A DNA stretch of 64,000 nucleotides from Thereva unica. Lineage: Eukaryota; Arthropoda; Insecta; Diptera; Therevidae. The stretch is taken from assembly GCA_949987705.1 (NCBI GenBank), contig OX465281.1, forward strand, positions 195,287,112-195,351,111. Direction: 5' to 3'. Numbering within the stretch: position 1 is the stretch's first letter; the number at the start of each line of letters is the position of its first letter. This document shows, piece by piece, positions 34,401 through 46,400 of this stretch. Position numbers and translations under genes: made by a program. Under the pieces are notes generated by a model. It did not search any database. It was not told the origin of the DNA and saw nothing but the letters and a program-made list of their open reading frames with translations.

Positions 34401-37400
34401 AAACTCAGTTATAAGGAACTGCATTGAGAGCTTTATTTCTGGCCATTCAATCAAAGCAGTATTGGATGGGCCGAATCCATCCCCCACGCCATTTCGACCG
34501 GAGTTCCCCAAAGGTCAATTCTATCACGCGCACTTTTCCTAATATTTATTAATAATCTGCTCTCAATCCCCTCCAACCAACTTCACTGCTTCGCTGATGA
34601 CGGTACTTTACATTTCTCTACAATATAATACAAACACGTGCCAGGATTTGTTTTTACCACCGTGAACTGATGCCCACTTCGATCAACCGGGATATCAAAT
34701 CAATTCTTATTTGGGGTGAGTAACATGAATCGTGTTGAATTTAACGCCACCAAAATGAAGTACTGTCTGATCTCCAACAAAAATTGTACCGACCTTCCTC
34801 CTATGACCTGCCTCAGTGGGTGAAGAGAATCTAGCGGCTGACTCAACTCTCAACATCCTATGGGTAACTTTAAAAGAGGATCTGCGATAGAATGATCACA
34901 TATTCCAAACCACCAAACAAGCCTTCCAATACCTTGGTTTCTCAAAAGATGCAAGATCCTCCACAAGACAGCCGCCCTGGCTACAATCTACAAATCCTAC
35001 ATTCAGCCTGCCTCGACAAGGTGCAAAATCGTGCTCTCAAACTCATTGGTGATGACCCCTTTCGCGCCTCCATAGAGACACCTTAAACCACCGTTGGAAT
35101 GTAGCAGCCCTCTCTATACTTTATGCCTATTACCACAGCGACTGTCCCACTGAAATCAAGACCTCCTGCCTGCACGGCAATATTTTTTCCGCAACACAAG
35201 GCCAGCCCGCTCGGCTCACCCCCATACCCTAAAGCTTCCCCGTTTACGCACAATACGGTCTAGAAGCTCGTTTATGAATAGAACAACTCGACTGCGGAAT
35301 AATCTTCCGCAGTCAGTATTTCCGAAACCGTACAAGACCTTAGAGTTCAAACGTGAGATTCACCGGCATTTTCTTCTACACTCTCCAGACCACCTCTAAC
35401 CTTTCCTTTCTCCTCTATCCTTCAAACCAAGCCTACTACTGGCATTGCATCATGACCTGAACGACGAACTGGTAGTATAAAGGGTTACTCTTGAGCTTGG
35501 CTTTTTCGTATAAAAAAGTCAGTCTTTATTGAATACTAAATATTGAAATCCTAACAATGGAATATGGTCCTTGGGATAGTTAAGTAAAGTTTTTTAAATT
35601 TTAACAGCATTCTTAAATAATGCATTATGCAACTAATTTAAAGAAGCTAGCGACCCTATAAATTATTCGTCTGGAAACAGAAATTACCATAAATAACACA
35701 AATTTAAATTACTGTTAAAAAATGCGAACATGCAGAATTTTGCGATAATATTACAGAATTTGTGAGCACCTTCAATGTCTCCCGCTAGTTTAACCATTCC
35801 GTAACATTTTTAACTACCTACTAAAATTTTAATTTACTGACATAACATCTAATGGAAAATAAGAAATTACTTAGAATTTACAATTTTCGCATTCTCCTCC
35901 ATTGCATCCAATTAAAATTTAATGCATTTAATGCGGCATTTTAACGTTCCCAAGCGTGTACTCGCCTCGAGCCTCACCGCAGACAACAATTCCATAATTT
36001 TGCAAATCTTTGCAGAGGAAACACGCGGAATTGCTTAACGAGGTTCGAAGGTGCCACGGTCTGGGGATCACGTGAAGCGTTTCAAAGGTGCACCCCGATG
36101 GTGGTCAGGTTCAAGATTATCAAACTAGAATCGAACTCTCCAGTCTGTTGATGCACCGGTAAATTTTCAGGTAGAACTTGTTCCTGGGGCATTCTTTTGG
36201 AGCCACCATTGGCGAGTTCTCTGGGACGCCGCCGGGAAACTTGTCGTTCTGTTATGCAATTTTCTTTGCGTTCACTGCAATTGGGTCAGCAAGGCCAAGT
36301 TTGGTCGGTATGAAGTATGAAAATTAACCGGAAAACGCGCTATCATAACCCAAATAGAATCTGCATCGACACTTTTTGATATTTTACCATGAGCAGCGGA
36401 GATGGGGCTTACGATAATATTGGCGAATATGGGTGAGGATTATATGAGATATTTCAATTACCGGTTTTGAGATTTTTTCTGTTAAACTGGATTAATGCTG
36501 GTATTCTGCCTTCATCGTATTCGTGCAGTTATGAACAAATTTGTTAACAAATTAGTAAAAAGTTGCTATTCAATCGCTCTTCAACCGTTCAGATTAATAT
36601 TTTTGACTTTCTTACTCAAGATTTTCAAGGGGTCAGCAATCTGCCACTTGAGTACATCAACAGAACATTTTTTTATGATTTCACCCATATTAACCACACA
36701 AGACTTTCCGCAAATTAAGAGTCTTATGCTTGATTATAATTATTAACTACCCATTTTTATTTAAGTCCGGAATGTTAAGAAGATTCTGGTAATTGATCTC
36801 AATCACGATGAACAATAGTTAACCGGATTCCAAATATTTTGAAAGTTATTTTTCATTCGTGTTCTGCTTAGTTGGACAGGAAATTACTTGGGTGAAAACA
36901 TAACTTAGAGAAAAATGTTATATAATTTGTTTGTTACTATTATGAATATCTCATTCAGGTATTTCATCTGATTGTAATGACTTTTATTGTGATACGATGA
37001 AGCTTAAGACTAACTCTTTGTATTACTAGTCCGTCATGTCGTTCAAGTCATGGTGCAATGTGTATTAGTAAGCTTGATCTGAAGGAAAGAGTAGAGAGGA
37101 TAGGTTAGGGATCTGGAGGGTGCATGAGTAAATGCCGATGAACCTTGCGTTTGAACTCTGAGATGTTATATGAGCTCGGAAACATCGACTCCGGAAGACA
37201 GTTACACAATCGAGTTGCTCTATTTAGGCAGGAGGTTCTTGATTTCATTGGAACAGTCGCTGTGGTGACAACAAAAACATTAGGCATGTGTATAAGGATA
37301 TAAGGTCGAGTACTGACTGTATTTAAACCCAGAACTAGTATGTGCAGAGACGACAATGGCGGTATTATTAGTAACCCAACGGAAGTCCAAAATAAATGGG

Positions 37401-40400
37401 AAAACTACTTTGAAGACCTGCTTAGCCAAAATGTTCCAACATCAACAAGAAGAGACATAGCAGATGACCATATAATAATAGCGAGTCCAACCTTGGAAGA
37501 GGTTAAAAAAGCCATAAATAAGCTCAAAAACAATAAAGCCCTTGGAGGAGACGAAATTGCTGCTGAGATACTTAAGTACAGCAATAACAAAGTCGTAGAA
37601 TGTCTGCATAGGCTTATATGTGGCATATGGAATGCAGTATCGCTACCGCAAGGCTGAAACAAAGCAGCCCAATATCCTGAAAGGATAGAACCTATTGCTG
37701 AAGAAATACTGGGTGAATACCAAGCGGGTTTCCGTAAGAAAATGTCTACAACAGACCAACTATTTTCCCTAAAACCGCTTTTAGAGAAGTGTTGGGAGAA
37801 CAATGTAAACGTATATCAGATCGTAGATTTTAAACAGGAGTATGATTGAATATCACGTTGCATATACTGTAAGGACGAAGAAGGGAATCTGCTCACCGAT
37901 CCTAAAGGGATCTTGGAGCAATGGGAAAAGCATTTTCATGAATTGCTACATGAGGAGCTAACTGAGGATTCGGAGGCTCCACCAATATCGCTTAGAAGAA
38001 ATTAGAGCAGCCATCAGCCGGCTCAAAAACAACAAGGCCTCACGTGCAGACGGCATCGCAGCGGAGCTGGTGAAATGTGGAGCACCTATATTACACCAAG
38101 CGATTCATGAATTAATTGTGCGAGTATGGGAGCAGGAAGTGATGCCAGAAGACTGGGAAAAGGCATCCTCTGCCCGGTACATAAAAATGGAGATATCACA
38201 GCGTGCAATAATAACGTTGTTGAATACTGTGTATAAGATATTCTCCGCTATCCTACAAAACAGGATGGCCCCATACGCCAGAAACATCATAGGCCATTAC
38301 CAGTGTGGCTTCAGCCCAGGCAAATCAACGACTGATCAGATTTTCACCTTGAGGCAGGCTATGGAAAAATGTCTAGGGTTTCAAAACTCAATTCAACACC
38401 TCTTCATAGACTTTAAAGCTGCCTATGATAGCATAGCCAGAGTAGAACTCTACAAAGCCATGAGAGAATTCGGCATCCCCAACGAACTGACAAAACTATG
38501 TACGTTGACCGTGACCAATGCGACAAGCCAAGTAATGCTGTAAACATACTAAGGGCGACGGCGACGGTGCACACAAATTAAAAAGCACACACAAGAATAA
38601 TCATCTTCGACATCCGAATGCTACACACGCGCACAGGAACATACGAGAATAGCAACACAATCCCATGTCACGCCGCGCAGGCAACTTTGAGGGGCGACGG
38701 CTACGAAATAGAACTTGGATTGATTGAGCCGCCACGCTCGGCGACCTCGTCGTCGAGTGGTCTGCATATTGTGCTGCACCCTTCATACTCATAGAAAAGC
38801 TGTGTGTTCTATTCGTTTTTGCCAGTCGCTGTGGGAACTATTTTCGCCCTTAGTATGTTTACAGCATTAAGGTATCCGGAACACTGTCCAGACCAGTCAA
38901 CATCTATAATGGACTCCGACAAGGGGCCGGTCTGGTCCGCTTCCTTTTCAACCTGGCGTTGGAGAAAGTGATCCGAGATTCGGGCGTGACATCAAGGGGC
39001 ACAAGTCAACCCAATTACTGGCTTATGCAAGCGACATTGACATCATTGGAAGAACAACAACAGCTGTACAAGAAGCTTTCACTCAGATTGAGCAAGCGAC
39101 TACACATTAACGAAAGCAAAACAAAGTAAATGGTGGCCTCGTCTACAAGAAAACCTAACATTGGTTCCACAATCAAGGTAGAGGAACACGAGCTTGAAGT
39201 GGTAAAATCATTTACCTACCTTGGATCAATGTAGCAGCCGACAATAGCATGGATCCAAAAATAAACGCACGACAGCTAAAACTCTAACGATAACGTCTAA
39301 ACTTTTACTATATAAGACGATGGTCTTACCGGTTCTCACATATCCATCTGAAACGTGGGTGCTTAGCAAAAAGCACTCAAACTTCTCAGCCGTGTTCGCA
39401 AGGAAAATACTTCGGAATATTGTTTGCCCCGTCTATGAGGAAGGACGATTCCGGAGACTTTACAATGACGAGATCTACGAGCAGTATCGCGACCAAGATG
39501 TTGTGAAGAAAATAAAACTTGGTAGGCTCCGGTGTGCAGGGCCTCTAGTTCATATGAGGGGAGATGAGCCTGCTCGGAAAGTTCTCTGTGGTTCGACATC
39601 GAGGGAGACCCGACCTTCGCTGGAAGGATGGCGTAGACCAGGGCGCTCAGAGCTTAGGGATGCCAAACAGGATGACATTGGCTGCGAATCGGAACCGGTG
39701 GAGAGCACAGTTGCGAGAGGCCAGGACCGGATCCCGGTTGTAAAGCCATGATGGAAGTGTCTACTCCGCTAGGTTAGCTCCGGTTTTATACGGTAGATAT
39801 TTTTAATAGTAGGAACTGCGACATCAAGAGAAGCACAGAGGTTTGAGAGAATATTCTCAAGATTTTTCCCCTATGACTTGGAGGCACCATTTAGCACGAC
39901 GTCAGTTGCAAGGACGACTTTCCAACGAATCGATACGGTATTCCATATCGTTTACAGTAGAGCGTAACACGGAGATTTGCCCATGAACTTTTAATTCAAG
40001 TGGATTGATCAGATCTTGATGCACGTCCTTGACAATGGCAACATGTAATTCCTTTAACTGCCGCTGAAAATCTTCCTGAAGACAGTTCATTCGGTTTCAA
40101 AGGTCACCTAGCAGATCTTTGAAGTCCAGGCTCCCTTTGGAGAAGGTTTGGACTGCGGGAGATGGTGTGAGCGGTTTCGTCTGTTTTTTGTTTCTTGTTT
40201 CAACACCGTTATTTATCATAGTGATAATTTCTACGCAAGTCAATAGGAAACCGTAAAAAAAATAAAACAAATATGCACGCGCGTCGAGCTATAAGTCGAA
40301 AGAAGACAGATTATCGCAAAAGGCACAACAGAATATAGATAAAAAATAAGAAAATTAAACACTTGTGGGTGACAACTTTCGAGATTCAACTAGCGACCTT

Positions 40401-43400
40401 CATTCTTAGGATTTCGACATGAACATAACGTCGTTACTCCCGAGTATGTCATTAACTTCGTAAATCGTAAATACTTAGATATGTCAAAAGAAGGGGTTTA
40501 TGAACGTACCGATGTACCGATTTAGAATTACCAGATCGGATTCACCGGCCAAGTTAATATTTGGTATGCAAGAAATCAAAAAATGGATATTCGTAGATTA
40601 GTCAATTAGACTTAGGGAGATGAGTTTCAATTCACATAGATTATGCCTCGACTAAATTTAACTTTACCACTTAATGCCCAAAAGAAGAAGAGAAATCCAA
40701 ACCGGATCAATTCGAAGCAGTTTATAAGATATTTATTGAATGTTTAACTTTTTTTAAAAGAAGCATAATAAAAATAAATCGGCACTGATCTGCTTTTGAG
40801 AATCCGGATACTAACACAACATATGTTTAATAAAATGCTAAAACATCATGAAATAATCACTTGATGATTTTAATTTTATTGTTCCTTATGGAGTAGTAAA
40901 CATAATTTATCAAATTAACTTTGACTACTATTTATTCTATTCAGTCAACCCAATATTTACGATTTCATTCACTTAAACAAGACCTTTCAGGGGATATCAC
41001 TAAAACCAATACTAAACCTGTGCTTGTATAGCCATATTCCAAAGATGCACTAGGTACAATTACCAACTAAATAAATGTCCCAAACTCATCAATAAAACGA
41101 AATTATCTCATTCAGTTTTACCATTGAACGAAAAAATCAGTGTCAATGTTCACAGTTAGATATTCCATTGATTACTAAAATTCGTTCCTCCAAACAAAGC
41201 TCTATTAGTATTGAAACAAACGTATGCAAAACATTGATAACAACTTCTAAGAACAGCTGCAACAATAGTTAACGAGTGAGTAATGTCTAGCCCTTATCAA
41301 TGAAAGAACGATTAAAAAATAATGGACTTACTTGACTGACTAAAGCTTTGGTTTCGGGCGTTGTGCTTTCTTGGAAAACATTTTTAAACTCTCTCGGACT
41401 AGATAATTTGAATTCTGATGCAGTGGCGATAAATTGTTGAATCTCTTGTAGGCTTTGCTCGGCAATCTCTGCCGATACTGAACATTTTTCAATTCGTTGA
41501 GATGCAAGAAGTTCGACACCCTTAGCACACCATTTGTTAGCCTGTGTTTTGGAATAAGATAAGATAGTTATTATAATTATTTTGAATAAACAATATAATT
41601 TACTTTCTCAACTCTTTCCATAAGCTCTCGACTTTTATTTAAAGTTTCAAGCCTTCTTGTTAATCTTTCATTGATTATATCACAGACACGTAGAAGCTCA
41701 TCACATTTTGGTTGAACGACATCCCTAGGATAAGCTCCTCTAATCCCGATAAGTTGCTGTCCGGCTGATATCACCTCTTCTGCTCTTTCTATATCGGATT
41801 GACAGATTTTCTGAAACGCTTTAGTTTCCTTAATCAGAGTGTCGACACGTGTAACGGTCTCTCCAATCTCAGTCATTTCCGAGACTGTTTTCAGGTGACC
41901 ATCAAAATTGGCCTGTAAAATTAAATAGTGCTTATTAGATCTAGTTCTAAAGACATGGGTTATTACAAGATGCTCTTACCTGCAATTCTCTGAAATCCTG
42001 CTCAAATCTTCTCAGCTCCAAGCATTGTCTCAACCGGGCCTGATGTGTCTTCCAGAATTCATCGAAACGCCTCTCGGTCTCTTCCAATTGGACAAGGAGT
42101 CTGCGATAATCGCGACAGTCATCATGATGATGGACATTAACACGCTTTAAATTCCCTGCACTGGATGCGAATGATTTGAGCATGAGCGAGCGAGCGAACG
42201 AGAGAGTGAGAGAACGCGAAATGTTAACCGAATATATGTGATTAAAAGCGTGGTTTGTGCGAGATTAGATTTGAATGATGTGCGATGAACGTTTTGTTTG
42301 ATTTTTGTTAAATTTTCTCTATATTTATATTTATGTTAAAGTGTCAAGTTGTTGCAAAAAAACAAATTGAGAAATGTGATATGTTGGTATGTTTTATTTT
42401 GTTTTCGAAAACTGTGTGTATAATATTGTTAAGTGGAAAATATTGTGGAAACAATTATTTATTCGCAACATTTAAAGCGCATGCAGGCTTTAATTTTTAG
42501 TTAGTTTATTTTACACATTTGGGGCTTTGGACAATTAGGCCAGGCAACGAAAAAAGGTATAGAGGGGAATGCTTGGAACACAATTTTTGACTTAGCAAAA
42601 TTGTTTGGACTAGTTAGAAGGTGAACATATCAAAAGTCCCCGTCCGTAGCCCTTGAGCCGGGGAGGCAGGGGGGTTTGAAGGACCCATGTTTCGGGTTTT
42701 CGCTTATATCTCTGATACTATGCGTCCTAGCGACATTACCACTTTATACAAAATGAAAGCTGATTAAATTTTCTACAAGTTTGACTTAGTCAAGTTTTTC
42801 GATATCTTGTAGTTTTCGAGATATCTGCTCTTGAAAGTCTGTAATTTTGGCAAAAAAAAAACGTTTTTGCTCCTTTTACCGGATAATTCTCCAATAATGC
42901 ACCTGAAAAGTAAATGCCACCAAAACGGTTGTAGAGCATTAAATTCCCTTCAATAATATAAAATTTTGCAAAGAGGTGTCAATGATATCGACAATCTGCG
43001 AGAGCTACATACATCGACTTTATTACAAAGCACTACCACGGAAGGAGATGTACTGTATTCTTTGACGGTTATTCCTCATCAACCTCAAGGGCGAAAGTAG
43101 CAGAGCATCAAAGGCGCTATCGACTTAGCAAGTCTGTTGACATCCATTTTACCGAAGACACCGAGACAAAAGCCAGCTTGAGGACAATGGGATCAAGACC
43201 CTTCAAGCAGAAAGTGATGCGGACGTTCTGATCGTAGATACGGCTGTGGAAATGTCGGAAACAACAGCTGTCGGCATTGTGGGTGAAGATGTCGACCTCA
43301 TAGTCCTCTTAATGGCTAAAGCTGATGCGCATAAGGACATTGTTTTCATCAAACCTGGACGTGGGAAGATAAGGGATTCATTCTTCTCGTCTCAAGAGCT

Positions 43401-46400
43401 TCAGCAACAAGGTTTTAAAGACGCGCTATTTTTGCACGCCTTTACTGGATGCGACACAGCATCTTCTGCATTCAAGAAAGCAAGGTCGCATTTGCGAATT
43501 TGTATCTGAAATCACCAGGGGTCTAGAAAACAGCAGCGGTCTTTTCAGACCCTTCCTCCATCACCGCCCAAGTACAAAAGGCAGGTGAAACCTGTATCTT
43601 GAGGTGGTATGTGGCTCCAGCAAAAGATATCTCCCTCAATGCCTACAGGTACAAGTCATTCTTGAAATCGGTGGCCACCATCAAGCCTAATATCTCGTGT
43701 CTTCCTCCAACCGAAGGAACAGTAAAACAGCATTCCCTCCGAACATTCCATCAAGTTCAGCTGTGACTGGGAAATGACCTGCCTCTTCAGATGTATAGGT
43801 GGAAGATTGAGAACAACTATCTGGTCCCAGTGCATAGTGAGTTAGCAGCTGCACCGAAGGATATCCTGAAAATGATTTTCTGCCGATGTAAGAAAGACTG
43901 TGCCAGCGCGAAGTGTGGCTGCAAAAAAAGAAGCCTCAAATGTTCCCCAGCATGCCAAAATTGCCAGGGGAAGTGCCTGAATGGGGTCATTCAAGTTGAC
44001 TCCGAAGATGAAGAAGACCAGGAGGATCCTCTGACCGTTTCTCTACACGGGTCCGATGAAGAAGACATTGGAGAAAAAGAAAATGAAAACAAAGACGAGG
44101 ATGAAGGTCCCTCCCACCCCAAGATCGCAAGAAATTGACTCAATGGTGTCTACTGTTGTAATGTTTTATGTTAATTCACTTTCCTATGTCAATAAACTTC
44201 GTTTTCATTTAATTGTTGTGATTTATAAAACTATCCCAATGCCTTATAGATGCTCATATATGTAGAAACATGGATATAGCAACATATTTTCCCATTAAAA
44301 TAGTTTAGATCTTCTTTAATTAAGTATGAGAAGCCTGGTTAGCGGGTCTACAAGTATATATTCCAAAACGAATAATTATGCTATTTAGACGTCCGGTACT
44401 CACTATGTGTACATAATGGTGCATATTTCAGCCAATTCGTGGACTGGGAATGGTGAGAAATACTTCGGATTTCACGCACAATACTTGAAATGCTTTAATA
44501 TTTGAAAGAAAATAGATAAAATTAAAATAAAGTATTATATACTATCGAACTATACTTGACTAAGTCAAACTTGTAGAAAATTTAATCAGCTTTCATTTTG
44601 TATAAAGTGGTCATGTCGCTAGGACACATAGTTCCGAGATATAAGCGAAAAATGGTCCTTCAAAACCCCCCTGCCTCCCCGGCTCAAGGGCTACGGAGCG
44701 GACTTTTGATATGTTCACCTCCTAACTAGTCCAAACAAAGTTGCTAAGTCAAAAATTGTGTTTCAAGTATTTCCCTCTATACGTTTTTTTGAGCATTCGT
44801 TGCTTGGCCTAAATAAAATATTTTTGTTTTATTTTTAAAAATTATCACTATTTTTTAAAATATACAACTAAATATTTTATGGATTGGAGTTTCAACGAAA
44901 TGAAGAAATTAATTATTATAACAAATATATATATGTACCAACATTTCTACTTTCTATCAATAAAACAGAACAAAGGCCGTACTACGATCCTTCACAAAGA
45001 ATTAACAAAATAAATAAAATATATTAAATTGATAATAAACAAAATATTAAAGTAGTCTAGGGAAATGTATTATGAAAACGTTATGTTTAAAAAGCAAAAA
45101 AGTCTAGACATATAGTGGGTTTCCATGACAGCTTGAAGCTTACTTGAAGCGTACTTCAAGTACAAATGTAAACGCAAGCAGCTCGACTGGAGTCGATCAA
45201 AAAGATTTTTGTGATCGGCTCGAGTGCTTGTCATGTAAACCGAGCTTGAAAGCTTGAGTGCTCGAAATTGCGAAAGTTACCCGGGGGCTACACAATTTGT
45301 CTGCAATTGCAATTTGAAATATTGCATGTCAAAGTTTTATTTAATGTGTCTAAAGGTAATGTGTGGGAATATGAGGAGACAAAAATATTTATGAAGAAAT
45401 AAAAGCACCATAAAAAGAAGAAATAAAAGAAATATAATAGTAACTTCAAATGACAGCTAAAGAACTCAAGCTCAGTTCAAGCTAATATGCGGCTTCAAGT
45501 AGGCAGAGCATATACGCGCTCGAGTTCTTGAGATTTTCAAGCCTTCGAGTACTCAAGCTGTCATGGAAACGTAGTAATAGAAAGAGGGAGAAAGTTCTGC
45601 TTCAACTTGTAATATACCACTTTTCACTATTTTGTTGTATTGGATTGATGCATAAGTTGGTGCGTTCATTTTAAATAAAATTTTGAAAAATGGACTTTGT
45701 ATGCTGTTTATACCATATTTTCATACTTATATAAACTGTGTCTTATCGCACTAAATACCTGATCGAAGTAAAAGGTAGTGCTAAGCTAAGGAATCACCCT
45801 CCGACATGTCTAGCAGTAAGCTTAGTCCGGGGAGAATAAATTAAGGGATGTGAGGGTCCGGGGGGTTATTGAAGAAGATGGCGATGAACCCTAGGTTTAA
45901 ACTACTGAATGTTGTAGGAACTCGGAAATACTGACTGCGAGAGACTATTCTATTCTTGTTCTAATTAGAAACCAATTGGGCGCTAGAGGTAGTTAATTAT
46001 GCAAAATATGAGGACCGAATTCCGTCAACAAATTTCACTTGAGAATAGCTGAAAGAGGAATAATACGGATGTTGCCGGACCATATTTGGGTCCAATTTTT
46101 TTGTCTCCTCTTTTATATAGACACCTCTACTGTTTCCGTGGCCCACTTTTTGACGATGGATTTTGATGAACCACCACAAAATAAGAAGAAACTGTGAAAT
46201 AAAATTCTTCGATATCACGCTTAGTTTTCGAGATATTGACACTTGACGACGTTTTGAGGTATTTCCTCAAAGTTGCTAGTTATATCAGAGCTACGATTTA
46301 CGTGACGCCGATGTTTTAATTATGAATTTCGATAAAAACCTTAAAATAAGACGAAAATGTATATTTTTATGCGCGAATGGCTAACAAAGACCGCAGAAAG

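Larger units (their letters stand above)
42536..44811 (+). mobile_element. DNA transposon with ~265-bp inverted ends and a PIN-like/CXC protein relic
   Basis: The ends TAGGCCAGGCAACGA and TCGTTGCTTGGCCTA are inverted. The inverted homology continues inward for about 265 bp (to about 42800 and from about 44545) and includes GACTAGTTAG, CCCTTGAGCCGGGGAGGCAG and TTTTCTACAAGTTTGACTTA. AAT flanks both sides, a possible 3-bp target duplication. The inside carries a broken plus-strand gene. It sits in the 7.1-kb RhoGEF intron in the opposite orientation. Superfamily unknown to me. Confidence 0.75.

Noticed and set aside
41340..41528. 62-codon minus-strand frame starting MLRVSNFLHL
   Set aside because: It is out of frame with the spliced RhoGEF exon, which covers the same bases and joins its neighbours in phase.
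42530..42540. TTAA target duplication for the inverted-repeat transposon
   Set aside because: Flanks read AAT on both sides rather than TTAA; the TTA/TAA seen belongs to the inverted ends themselves.
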